DNA of 55,326 nt from Desulfatiglans anilini DSM 4660 (GTDB lineage: Bacteria; Desulfobacterota; DSM-4660; Desulfatiglandales; Desulfatiglandaceae). Each line of letters begins with the position of its first letter. Position 1 is the stretch's first letter. The translations under genes and the position numbers were made by a program. Below the pieces are notes generated by a model. The model saw only the letters and a list, made by a program, of their open reading frames with translations, was not told the DNA's origin and searched no databases. Of the stretch, positions 1 through 7,464 are shown in pieces. The stretch spans positions 1-55,326 of the forward strand of contig NZ_AULM01000026.1 in NCBI RefSeq assembly GCF_000422285.1, written 5' to 3'.

Positions 1-118
1 TTTGGCCAATATCAAGGAAATCAAGCGTTTGCGCGGAGGCGACCTGCAGGTCGCCGCACAAGCAAACGTGCAGATTGACGCCGAGATTGGCCAAAAAGAC
101 CATTTCCGGATGGAAACT
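1..118 (+). repeat. Dispersed palindromic element, copy R1 (left end outside window)
   Basis: Copy of a repeat found at least eight times in this window. It reads TTTGGCCAAT at 1-10, CGTTTGC at 26-32, an exact 18-bp palindrome GGCGACCTGCAGGTCGCC at 38-55, GCAAACG at 62-68 and ATTGGCCAAA at 86-95, ending in a CATTTCCGGA motif at 101-110. Matching arms lie symmetrically about the central palindrome, so the whole unit can fold into one long hairpin. An apparent open reading frame across it is an artefact of the repeat. The left portion is cut off by the window edge. Confidence 0.85.
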
Positions 119-466
119 GTAGATAACATCGTCACCCCTATCAAAGTCAACGGAAAAATCCCCCCAGTCTGCTCCCCCGGCGCCTCGATGCGACGGGGCA
201 GAGGTTCTAAATATTCCGATCGAATAGGTTTTTTCCAGCCACGCGGCCGGACCCCACCCGTCGCCCGGCGATCACGCGGGCTGGAACCGTACCCGACCCG
301 CGCTTGCTGCTCAATCCCCGAAGATGCCTCTCATGGAAACAAAAAAAACCAGGAACGGATTGTAAAATCAGGAACAGTTACTAGTTTTAAAGAAATCAAA
401 ATATCCGACAGGCAATCAATCCGGGCAAACCATCGATTCCGGATGAAATGAGAGGAGGGACGGGAC
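119..466. other. Non-coding stretch upstream of the DVU0772-like gene
   Basis: About 350 bp without a convincing gene. The reading frame that crosses it has no ribosome-binding site and a composition unlike the neighbouring proteins. A purine-rich ribosome-binding site (GAGAGGAGGG) closes it just before the next gene. No clear promoter was identified. Confidence 0.5.
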
Positions 467-847
467 ATGCTGGGACTCGAAGACATCAAAAAGCGCAATG
501 ATCTCATCGAAGTCATCGACTGGGATATGACACCCGAGGAGGCGGTCACTCTTTATCTGGAGTGGGGGAACAACTGGACGCACGGAAAAAACCTGATCCG
601 TTCGAAAAATGACGTATCGCGATATTTTGTCGTCAACACATGGGAAGAGCCGCCCAAGATATACCTCATCGAAAGGAACTCGGAGGCGGCTGTGGAATTG
701 GCCAGGATCGACATGCCGGAGGCGCTCAGGAAAGCCTATCTTTCCCGCATAGCCCGTCGTAAAGGCGTTTACGCCATCGACGAAGAGGTCCGCGCCTGGC
801 TCGAAGAGAAGCTCTACGGGCAGGAACCGAAAGGCTATGTCAACTGA
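467..847 (+). CDS. DVU0772-like small conserved protein
   Basis: A 126-residue soluble acidic protein without signal peptide or membrane segment. The central stretch (WDMTPEEAVTLYLEWGNNW, then RSKNDVSRYFVVNTW) resembles what I recall of the small DVU0772 family of sulfate reducers; this is recognition from memory, not a search. No catalytic motif or cysteine pair is visible, so its biochemical role is unknown. The start is supported by a strong GAGGAGGG site 6-9 bases upstream. It is followed after 36 bp by a ferredoxin on the same strand and is probably co-transcribed, so a redox-linked role is possible but unproven. Confidence 0.7.
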   Translation: MLGLEDIKKRNDLIEVIDWDMTPEEAVTLYLEWGNNWTHGKNLIRSKNDVSRYFVVNTWEEPPKIYLIERNSEAAVELARIDMPEALRKAYLSRIARRKGVYAIDEEVRAWLEEKLYGQEPKGYVN

Positions 848-883
848 TCACGGTCGCTTGATGAACAGACAAAGGAGAAGCCA

Positions 884-1078
884 ATGAAGGTCAAGATCGA
901 TCCAGATTTGTGTATGGGAGACCGGAACTGCAACAAGGTCTGTCCGGATGTCTTCGCTTATGATGAGGACAAAATGCTGTCCGTTGTTCAGGTGGACACC
1001 GTGCCCGCGCATCTCGAGGAGGCCGTACGCCGAGCAGCACGGGAGTGTGCGCCCGGCGCGATCGTAGTCATCGAATAA
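884..1078 (+). CDS. Ferredoxin, single-cluster, Asp-ligand type
   Basis: A 64-residue monocluster ferredoxin. Cluster ligands follow C10-x2-D13-x2-C16-x3-C20-P, with the distal cysteine at C56. The second ligand position holds Asp instead of Cys, as in Pyrococcus furiosus ferredoxin and some Desulfovibrio ferredoxins, where it gives an exchangeable [4Fe-4S]/[3Fe-4S] cluster. The distal motif is CAPG rather than the usual CP. The start follows an AAAGGAGAAG site. It is a cytoplasmic low-potential electron carrier; its partner is not evident, although it follows the DVU0772-like gene closely. Confidence 0.93.
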   Translation: MKVKIDPDLCMGDRNCNKVCPDVFAYDEDKMLSVVQVDTVPAHLEEAVRRAARECAPGAIVVIE

Positions 1079-1085
1079 AACGCCT

Positions 1086-1117
1086 GGACGCGTCCCGCCT
1101 CGAGGCAGGACGCGTCC
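1086..1117. terminator. Bidirectional hairpin between convergent genes
   Basis: GGACGCGTCC at 1086-1095 and again at 1108-1117 (self-complementary) flank GCCT-CG-AGGC, giving one long GC-rich stem. It lies between the convergent ferredoxin and universal stress genes and can serve either strand. There is no strong T-tract. Confidence 0.6.
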
Positions 1118-1129
1118 GCTCTTCCTTCG

Positions 1130-1573
1130 TCAATCCTTGATCGGCACTGTCACAACGCTGACAGGCGAATGCTTGAGCACCTTGTCAGCCACGCTGCCGA
1201 AGAAAAAATGCCCCTTCCGCCCGCGCGTCGCCATGACGACCATATCGACCTTTTCTTCGCTGATCATCTTCAGGATCTCGTCCGCGGGATCACCCAGGGC
1301 GACGTGTTTGACGTAAAGCCGACACCCTTTGAGATACGTATCGCAAATCTCATCCAGCCTTTTTGCGGCTGTATTCCGTTCCCACTCGTGAATCTTGTCG
1401 ATGTGCGAACGGTCGAACTCCCCATACCACGGCTCATGCAGCCCCAGCTCGGGAATCACATACAGGACATGCACCTCGGTCTGGAATTTTTCCGACAGCG
1501 CCGTCACATACGGCAGCGCCTTGGCGGCGTTTTCGGAGAAATCCGTGGGCCAGAGGATCTTTTTGACTTCCAT
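1130..1573 (-). CDS. Universal stress protein, UspA family
   Basis: A 147-residue single-domain Usp. It opens with the typical strand KKILWPTDFSENAAKAL, has the nucleotide-site Asp (VDMVVMATRG) and ends with GSVADKVLKHSPVSVVTV. The ATP-binding loop reads GRKG-HFFF-GS, about two residues shorter between the glycine motifs than the common GRxG-x6-GS form, so nucleotide binding may be altered. A cytoplasmic stress or energy-status protein whose partner cannot be told from sequence. The start is preceded by GGAGGTGG. It is transcribed alone, convergent with the ferredoxin gene. Confidence 0.92.
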   Translation of the reverse strand: MEVKKILWPTDFSENAAKALPYVTALSEKFQTEVHVLYVIPELGLHEPWYGEFDRSHIDKIHEWERNTAAKRLDEICDTYLKGCRLYVKHVALGDPADEILKMISEEKVDMVVMATRGRKGHFFFGSVADKVLKHSPVSVVTVPIKD

Positions 1574-2064
1574 ACTCCACCTCCTCGAAAAAGGATTCTT
1601 GCCTGCCTGTTCCCAACCTCGCTACCATCGGCCAATCACGATCGTCCGGGAGCAGGTCTCCAATCCTGAGATGCCGCTCTTTATTCACCGGCCGCACCTG
1701 CGCCATCCAACCGTTCAGGGAGAATCCCCGGATGGCTGACAACCGAAGGCTCCTATCGCTCGAAAGCCGAAGCCGGCCTGAACACCATCCCAGCGGACGA
1801 AGCAAACAGGTGGATGCTGAATATTGTCATCCGCTCCCCTTCTTTGTAAAGATTATAATCCCTTTAGGAAACCAGGGAAACCGCTATTGCAGCCCAGCCC
1901 GTGATAACCGCCCGTGTTTTCGATTGCAGAAGGAAGGGTCGGCTTAGTAGAATGGAGGCTGACGTCCACGCACATTTCCCTAGGAACCTCAAACCACTCA
2001 GCATCCGTACTCTCACAACAGCTGGATATTCCAGCAAAAGAAGGATCGAACCGAAAGAATTACA
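1574..2064. other. Divergent intergenic region
   Basis: About 490 bp between the divergent Usp and thioredoxin genes. It must hold both promoters, but no convincing -35/-10 pair, repeat or hairpin stood out. Reading frames crossing it overlap incoherently and lack ribosome-binding sites. Confidence 0.4.
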
Positions 2065-2397
2065 ATGAAAACGCCCGTCACCGATTTGACCGATGCCGCA
2101 TTCACCGAAGCCGTCTTGGAGTCCAAGACTATCTGTCTCGTCGATTTCTGGTCGCCGCGCTGCGGAACCTGCCACTCGTTGGCCCCGGCCCTTGAAGCGT
2201 TTGCCGCCGCCAACGAGGGAAAGGTGCATGTCTACAAGCTCGACGTGGACGACAATCCGATCACCAGCGAAAAATACGAGATCAAGAGCACCCCCACACT
2301 GGTCTTTTTCAAGGACGGCAAGCCCATCGACGTCACCAGGGGGACCCTTTCGGCGTCCTCCCTGCAGTCGAAGCTCGAAAGCGTGGGCGGCCCCTGA
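2065..2397 (+). CDS. Thioredoxin-like protein with CGTC active site
   Basis: A 110-residue thioredoxin fold covering the full family length. The active site is FWSPRCGTCHSLAP, so the dipeptide between the redox cysteines is Gly-Thr instead of Gly-Pro. The cis-proline segment IKSTPTLVFFKDGK and the preceding YEIKSTP are typical. It is a cytoplasmic thiol-disulfide protein; loss of the CGPC proline usually shifts redox potential and stability. It ends 19 bp from the end of the convergent nifS-like gene. Substrate unknown. Confidence 0.9.
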   Translation: MKTPVTDLTDAAFTEAVLESKTICLVDFWSPRCGTCHSLAPALEAFAAANEGKVHVYKLDVDDNPITSEKYEIKSTPTLVFFKDGKPIDVTRGTLSASSLQSKLESVGGP

Positions 2398-2416
2398 GCC
2401 TTTGTGGCCAAAAGGA

Positions 2417-3592
2417 TCAGGCCGGCTGTTTATTGGGATAGAGCGGTGAAATGTCCCGCAAGGTCGTGACCGCACCCCTCAGTGCCTCCAAGAAACGGAC
2501 GATGTGCTCCTCCGTATTCTCGATGCCGAAAGTGATCACCAGGGTACCCTGGGCATCCGCGAACTCCCGCCCGATCGAAAGCAGCACGTGGGAGGCCTGC
2601 AGCGCCCCCGCGGCGCATGCGGAACGGGTCGAGACCGCGATGCCCTCCTCATCCAGCATCAGCACAACGCTCTCCCCCTCGATGTACTTCACTGAGACGG
2701 ACAGGAGATTCGGCAGACTGAACTCGGGATGGCCGTTGATGATGAACTCATCGATGTAATTCGGCAGTTCCTTCAGGAGGAAATGCTTCAGCCCGGCTGC
2801 ATGCTCGGTGCGCCGGGACATATCTCGGAGGGCCAGTTCCGCGGCCATGCCCATCCCGACGATACCAATGAGATTCTCCGTCCCAGCTCGCTTGTTATTC
2901 TCCTGAACACCGCCGTCAAGCAGCGGCCAGATGCTCGTTCCGCGGCGGATGTACAAGCCCCCGACCCCGGCCGGACCGTAAAAGGTATTGGACGCGAAGC
3001 TCAAGAGATCGACCCCGAGATCCTGCACATCCACAGGGATGACACCGACAGAGTCCACGGCGTCGCTGTGGAACGTGATCTTTCGCTCCCTCGTAATGGC
3101 GGCGATTTCCCTTATGGGCTGCAGCGTTCCGATCTCATTGTTGCTGTGCATGATGCTCACGAGGATGGTCTCGTCTTTGAGGGCCCTCGCCACATCATCC
3201 GGATTCACCCGGCCGTCGGAGTCCACGGGTACGGACGTCACCTGGTAATCCATCAGTTTGAGCCGGCGAAGACTTCGAAGGACGGCATTGTGTTCTATAT
3301 TGGAGGTGACGATGTGCCTGCCTTTGTCCGCCTTCGCGAACGCTACGCCCTTGATGGCATGATTGATGGATTCGGTCCCGCTGGATGTGAAAACCACCTC
3401 TTTTTCCAGAGCGCTGTTGATCAACCTTGCCACACGTCCGCGCGCCGCTTCGAGCGCCTCGGCCGCACCATCCCCGAGGCGATGCTGACTCGAGGGGTTT
3501 CCGAAGGTCTCCCTCATTACGCCGATCATCGCGTCCTGCACCTCGGGCAGAAGCTGATTGGCCGATAGATGATCCAGGTTGACGATCTTCAT
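2417..3592 (-). CDS. NifS/IscS-like class V aminotransferase-fold protein lacking the PLP lysine
   Basis: A 391-residue protein clearly of the NifS/IscS family: N-terminal NLDHLSANQLLPEV, TSSGTESINHA, SNIEHNAVL (the PLP-stacking His), HSDAVDSVG, RAGTEN and the sulfur-carrying loop STRSACAAGALQ. Three usual active-site residues are changed. The SGHKFYGPKG segment reads SNTFYGPAG (codons AAT ACC), so the Schiff-base Lys is Thr; the Gln after DAV is Asp; and the SSIRFSLGR segment reads GTLVITFGI, removing the Arg that holds the cysteine carboxylate. Classical desulfurase activity is therefore doubtful, though the mobile Cys is intact. The start at 3592 follows GGAAGGGAGG; a 19-residue upstream extension is possible. 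It lies 26 bp after the nifU-like gene. An Archaeoglobus fulgidus IscS with Asp for the Lys is a known precedent. Confidence 0.9.
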   Translation of the reverse strand: MKIVNLDHLSANQLLPEVQDAMIGVMRETFGNPSSQHRLGDGAAEALEAARGRVARLINSALEKEVVFTSSGTESINHAIKGVAFAKADKGRHIVTSNIEHNAVLRSLRRLKLMDYQVTSVPVDSDGRVNPDDVARALKDETILVSIMHSNNEIGTLQPIREIAAITRERKITFHSDAVDSVGVIPVDVQDLGVDLLSFASNTFYGPAGVGGLYIRRGTSIWPLLDGGVQENNKRAGTENLIGIVGMGMAAELALRDMSRRTEHAAGLKHFLLKELPNYIDEFIINGHPEFSLPNLLSVSVKYIEGESVVLMLDEEGIAVSTRSACAAGALQASHVLLSIGREFADAQGTLVITFGIENTEEHIVRFLEALRGAVTTLRDISPLYPNKQPA

Positions 3593-3618
3593 CGGTTTCC
3601 CTCCCTTCCTTTCAAGGT

Positions 3619-4131
3619 TCAGTGCTCGGCAGTCAGATCCGTCTGACACGCCTTACAGAAGGTCACCCCCTCGGGGACCTCGGCATCACAGTAGGGGCAG
3701 TAGCAGTGATCGCCATGGGTATGTTCGTGTTTCTCGCTCCGCTTCGGAACCTTCGGCTCCATCCCTGCCTTCCGGTCTTCATAATCCTTGATGGCCTGAT
3801 GAAGCGCATCCGCGCCGAGGTTGGAGCAATGCAGCTTGTTCTTGGGCAGCCCTTCGAGCGCCGCGGCCACATCCTTGTTCGAGATCTTTTTGGCCTCTTC
3901 GATGGTTTTTCCCTTGGCCATCTCCGTCAGCATGCTGGATACGGCGATGGCGGCGCCGCACCCGAACGTCTGGAATTTGATATCGTCGATCCGTTCATCC
4001 TTGATTTTCAAATAGATGCTCATCATGTCGCCGCATAGGGGATTGCCCACCTCCCCGAAGCCGTCCGGGTTTTCGATGACGCCCACATTCCGCGGGCTTT
4101 TGAAATGATCCATCACCGTTTTCGAGTACAT
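3619..4131 (-). CDS. IscU/NifU-type Fe-S scaffold with C-terminal zinc ribbon
   Basis: A 170-residue protein. Residues 1-125 are an IscU scaffold with its three cluster cysteines (GNPLCGD, TFGCGAAIA, LHCSNLG) and the Asp after the first. A His-rich linker (HEHTHGDHCYC) leads to a CPYC-x10-CKAC zinc ribbon at the C-terminus, not part of standard IscU or NifU. It assembles transient [2Fe-2S]/[4Fe-4S] clusters in the cytoplasm. The start MYSKTVMDHF follows GGGAGGGG; a 16-residue upstream extension lacks such a site. It is first gene of a two-gene operon with the nifS-like gene. The zinc ribbon may recruit a partner or shield the scaffold; this is inference. Confidence 0.9.
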   Translation of the reverse strand: MYSKTVMDHFKSPRNVGVIENPDGFGEVGNPLCGDMMSIYLKIKDERIDDIKFQTFGCGAAIAVSSMLTEMAKGKTIEEAKKISNKDVAAALEGLPKNKLHCSNLGADALHQAIKDYEDRKAGMEPKVPKRSEKHEHTHGDHCYCPYCDAEVPEGVTFCKACQTDLTAEH

Positions 4132-4382
4132 GGCCGACCCCTCCCAGAAAAGGTTAATAACAAAAAATCTAATCATCACAGCGAATAAGTAAAGCTTGCC
4201 TTTTCGACTATGACGGCGTCTTCATCGTATCCCGCTATCGCCTCAGACTCCGGTTTCCCCGGATGAAAACCTACAGGCGGTTGCCTAACCGTCCATATCC
4301 GGAAAAAGAAGGATCGTCGATACTTCTCATCCGGGAGCCAGTCCCCAGGGGATCGGACCGAGATGAATATTCCCCACAGGAC

Positions 4383-4410
4383 TTGATTAATTATATTTTC
4401 TCTTTATTAT
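4383..4410 (+). promoter_or_regulatory. Putative sigma-70 promoter for the FKBP gene
   Basis: TTGATT at 4383-4388, a 16-bp spacer and TATTAT at 4405-4410, in a very AT-rich stretch about 35 bp before the start codon and just ahead of the AGGGAGGA ribosome-binding site. Confidence 0.5.
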
Positions 4411-4444
4411 ATTACATTAAGTCAAAAATTTTAGGGAGGATTCA

Positions 4445-4876
4445 ATGACCAAGGCAAAAAACGGCGACAAAGCAAAAGTTCACTACACCGGCAGGCTGGA
4501 AGATGGAACTGTCTTTGACAGTTCCAACGGGCGGGAACCCCTTGAATTTACCCTGGGTGAAGGGCAGCTGATTCAGGGCTTCGAGCAGGGTGTCCTCGGC
4601 ATGCAGGTGGGGGAATCCAAAACCGTCACCATTTCGCCTGAAGAAGGCTACGGACATCCCAAAGAAGAGTTGAAAGTGACGGTCAGCAAGACCGACTTTC
4701 CGGCCGATATCGAACCGGAGATCGGACAGCGCCTTCAGCTTCAGAATATGCAGGGCCAGCCGATCCCCGTGATCATCAGCGCCGTCGAAGGGGAGACCGT
4801 GACCCTGGATGCCAATCATCCATTGGCCGGCAAAACCCTCCATTTCGATCTCGAACTGATGGAATTGACCGCATGA
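4445..4876 (+). CDS. FKBP-type peptidyl-prolyl isomerase, SlyD-like
   Basis: A 143-residue SlyD-type FKBP: VHYTGRLEDGTVFDSS opens the fold, followed by GQLIQGFEQGVLGMQVGE, the EEGYGHPKEE turn and an inserted-in-flap chaperone domain (about residues 70-120), closing with LAGKTLHFDLELMEL. It catalyses proline isomerisation and acts as a folding helper in the cytoplasm. The metal-binding His/Cys tail of E. coli SlyD is absent. The start is preceded by AGGGAGGATTCA. Monocistronic, with its own promoter and terminator. Confidence 0.95.
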   Translation: MTKAKNGDKAKVHYTGRLEDGTVFDSSNGREPLEFTLGEGQLIQGFEQGVLGMQVGESKTVTISPEEGYGHPKEELKVTVSKTDFPADIEPEIGQRLQLQNMQGQPIPVIISAVEGETVTLDANHPLAGKTLHFDLELMELTA

Positions 4877-4884
4877 TCGGTTCT

Positions 4885-4919
4885 GAGCCGTGTCCTTCCG
4901 CTGCTGGAGGACACGGCTC
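4885..4919 (+). terminator. Intrinsic terminator after the FKBP gene
   Basis: An 11-bp perfect stem GAGCCGTGTCC (4885-4895) / GGACACGGCTC (4909-4919) eight bases after the stop codon, followed at a short distance by CTCTTTTTC. Confidence 0.75.
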
Positions 4920-5125
4920 CCGGCTCCCGCCTCTTTTTCAAAAGAACCCCTTCCAAGTGTCATTTTTTATTTTCCTGCGGTCTTCTCAAGATGCAGCCGT
5001 GCGGCAAAAAGCATCCCGCAGGGAAAGACCAGCCGTCCCGTCCCATCCGGCAGGACCCGGCGCCTCGCCTTAGCCTGATGCACGACTGGAAGGTTCGTCC
5101 TCTAAAAACCCCCGGGAATTTCAGT

Positions 5126-5153
5126 TTGTATTCCCCGGAGCATCTGGTATAGT
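5126..5153 (+). promoter_or_regulatory. Putative promoter of the lutABC-like operon
   Basis: TTGTAT at 5126-5131, 16-bp spacer, TATAGT at 5148-5153. It lies about 75 bp upstream of the first start codon, downstream of the FKBP terminator. The 350-bp gap between FKBP and lutA-like genes holds nothing else recognisable. Confidence 0.5.
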
Positions 5154-5229
5154 TTCCGCTGCCTCCGCTGAGCGGCCGTCGAGCCGCCGCCGGGTGCAGC
5201 CGGCATCGACCCCCAAGGACATTTGCAAA

Positions 5230-6000
5230 ATGGCGTCTCCAACCACGGTCCTGTTATTTGTCCCATGCCTGGTGGACCTGATCTCCACTGAGACCGGGGA
5301 AGCGGTGCAGAACGTTCTCGAACGGCTGGGGCTGCGTGTGATCTGCCCCGAACGCCAGACGTGCTGCGGTCAACCCGCCTTCAACGCCGGGTACCGTCAG
5401 GAGGCCAGGCGCCTCGCCAAACGCTTCCTGCAGTGCTTCGAAGAAGGCCTGCCCATCGTCAGCCCATCCGGCTCCTGCGTCCACATGGTGCGCCGCCACT
5501 ACCCGGATCTTTTTCGGGGGGACCGTACATGGGAGCCCCGGGCTAGGGAGACGGCGGCGCGCACCTTCGAGTTTAGCGAGTTTCTGGTGGACATCTTGCG
5601 TGTCGAGGATGTAGGGGCCGCCTTCGAAGGCAGAATCACATACCACGATTCGTGCCAGCTGGCGCGCGGCCTGGGGATCCGCGAACAACCCCGCCGGCTG
5701 CTGCGGAGCCTCCGCGGGGCAGAGTTCGTGGAAATGGCGGATTCGGATCGATGCTGCGGGTTCGGGGGCGCCTTTTCCTTCAAATACCCTGAGATCTCGA
5801 CCGCCCTCGTCCAGGAAAAGGTCGAACTCATCCTGGCCAGCGGCGCCGACGCAGTGGCCGGCTGCGACAGCGGCTGTCTCATGAACATCCAGGGCCGGCT
5901 GAGCCGTATAGGCTCCCGTGTAAAGGCCATCCATATCGCCCGCATCCTGGATTCAACCGAGGAGCACGTCCGTGCGGCATCCAACCCCGCAAGACTATAA
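5230..6000 (+). CDS. lutA: LutA-like (Fe-S)-binding oxidoreductase subunit
   Basis: A 256-residue protein with two CCG (cysteine-rich) domains as in heterodisulfide reductase HdrB and LutA/YkgE. The first has VPCLVD and QTCCGQPAFNAG with PSGSC; the second has HDSCQLARGLG and DRCCGFGGAFS. These bind an Fe-S cofactor in the lactate-oxidising LutABC complex. ATG 5230 is chosen because AAGGAC lies at proper spacing; an upstream GTG at 5194 would add 12 residues. Its last 29 bases overlap the next gene, implying translational coupling. Together with lutB- and lutC-like genes it suggests L-lactate oxidation to pyruvate, although no lactate permease is present. Confidence 0.9.
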   Translation: MASPTTVLLFVPCLVDLISTETGEAVQNVLERLGLRVICPERQTCCGQPAFNAGYRQEARRLAKRFLQCFEEGLPIVSPSGSCVHMVRRHYPDLFRGDRTWEPRARETAARTFEFSEFLVDILRVEDVGAAFEGRITYHDSCQLARGLGIREQPRRLLRSLRGAEFVEMADSDRCCGFGGAFSFKYPEISTALVQEKVELILASGADAVAGCDSGCLMNIQGRLSRIGSRVKAIHIARILDSTEEHVRAASNPARL

Positions 6001-7414
6001 AGACGCCGCACGCCGGGGCCTGTCCAACCCTGTCCTGCAGGCAGCCATGGCCGACATGCAGAACCGGCTCGGACCGGCGACAGCCCGGGCCTATCAAGCC
6101 CTGCCCGAAGGTCCCGGCCTGCGCGACACCGCGCACGACCTCCGCATGGCGGCAATCGAAAACCTGGATATCCTCCTCGCCGCCTTCGCTGAGGGTGTGA
6201 GAGAACACGGCGGACACGTCCTCTACGCCCCGGACGCGCAAACGGCGGTGGCCCACGTGCTCGGGATCGCTCAACGCCACGCGGTCCGCCGGATCGTCAA
6301 AGGCAAATCCATGCTGAGCGAAGAGATCGGCCTCAACCCCGCCCTTGTCGAAGCCGGCATCGAGGTCATGGAAACCGATCTCGGGGAGTACATCGTGCAA
6401 CTGGCGGGCGACAGGCCCTCGCATATCCTGGGGCCGGCCATGCACATGACGCGCCGGGAGATCGGGGCCCTGTTCACCGAACACCTGGGAATCCCCTATT
6501 CCGAAGACCCACCGACCCTGACCCTCGCCGCCCGCCGCGCCCTGCGCGATAAATTCTTCAAGGCCGACATGGGCATCTCCGGGTGCAATCTGGCCTGCGC
6601 TGAAACCGGACACATCACCATCCTGTCGAACGAAGGCAACGTGCGCATGGCCACCACCCTTCCGAAGGTCCACGTCGCCCTCATGGGGATGGAGCGCATC
6701 GCCGCCCGGCTGGAGGACCACGATGTCTTGCTCCGCCTGCTTTCCACCGGGGCCACCTCCCAGAAGATGGCCACCTACGTGAGCTACGTTGGCGGACCCC
6801 GATCGCCTGATTTCGAGGACGGCCCCGAACACTTCTACGTCGTGATCGTCGACAACGGCCGGAGCCGCATTCTCGCCGACCCGGTCTTCCGGGAGATCCT
6901 CTGCTGCATCCGCTGCAGCGCCTGCCTGAACGTCTGCCCCATCTACCGCAAGATCGGCGGACACGCCTACGGGTCGATTTACTCCGGCCCCATCGGCGCC
7001 GTCATCACCCCGCTGCTCTGGGGGATCGAACGTGGAAGACACCTCTGTCAGGGGGAAACCCTCTGCGGTGCGTGCGAAGACGCCTGTCCGGTCCACATCC
7101 GGATCCCGAAGCTGCTCCTCGAACTCCGCGCGCGCCTCGCGGAAGGCGACCCCGCATGGGAAACCCGCCCGGCGCCCATCGCGGAGAAACTGGCCTACAA
7201 GGCCTGGGCCCGCATGGCCTGCAACCCCCGTGTCTATCACCTTTTCATGCGGGCTGCATCGTTCGCGCAGCGCCTTTTGCCGCGCCGAACCGGAATGATC
7301 CGCAGGCTTCCAGCCCCCTTCGACGGCTGGACCCTTTCACGGGACATGCCACCGCTCGCCCGCAGACGGTTCCTGGCACGCAGCCCGTCGCGCAGGGCTA
7401 TGAATCCCCCATAG
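5972..7414 (+). CDS. lutB: LutB-like LUD-domain iron-sulfur protein
   Basis: A 480-residue protein with an N-terminal LUD domain (about 60-300; contains KGKSMLSEEIGLN and HITILSNEGN) and C-terminal [4Fe-4S] motifs CIRCSACLNVCP and CGACEDACPVHI, the arrangement of LutB/YkgF. It is the presumed catalytic and electron-transfer subunit of lactate oxidation. It starts with GTG at 5972 inside the lutA-like gene, behind GAGGAG. The C-terminal tail beyond residue 440 is rich in Arg and Pro and is not part of the core domain. Confidence 0.92.
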   Translation: MRHPTPQDYKDAARRGLSNPVLQAAMADMQNRLGPATARAYQALPEGPGLRDTAHDLRMAAIENLDILLAAFAEGVREHGGHVLYAPDAQTAVAHVLGIAQRHAVRRIVKGKSMLSEEIGLNPALVEAGIEVMETDLGEYIVQLAGDRPSHILGPAMHMTRREIGALFTEHLGIPYSEDPPTLTLAARRALRDKFFKADMGISGCNLACAETGHITILSNEGNVRMATTLPKVHVALMGMERIAARLEDHDVLLRLLSTGATSQKMATYVSYVGGPRSPDFEDGPEHFYVVIVDNGRSRILADPVFREILCCIRCSACLNVCPIYRKIGGHAYGSIYSGPIGAVITPLLWGIERGRHLCQGETLCGACEDACPVHIRIPKLLLELRARLAEGDPAWETRPAPIAEKLAYKAWARMACNPRVYHLFMRAASFAQRLLPRRTGMIRRLPAPFDGWTLSRDMPPLARRRFLARSPSRRAMNPP

Positions 7415-7464
7415 CCCCCTTGAAGAATCGAGAAGGGGGATCATTGCAAGGATCAAAAGCGATC

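Noticed and set aside
2-451. 149-residue reading frame at the left edge
   Set aside because: It is a translation of the palindromic repeat R1 and flanking non-coding DNA; comparable frames appear at other repeat copies.
5879-7240. 453-residue minus-strand reading frame
   Set aside because: Antisense shadow of the lutB-like gene.
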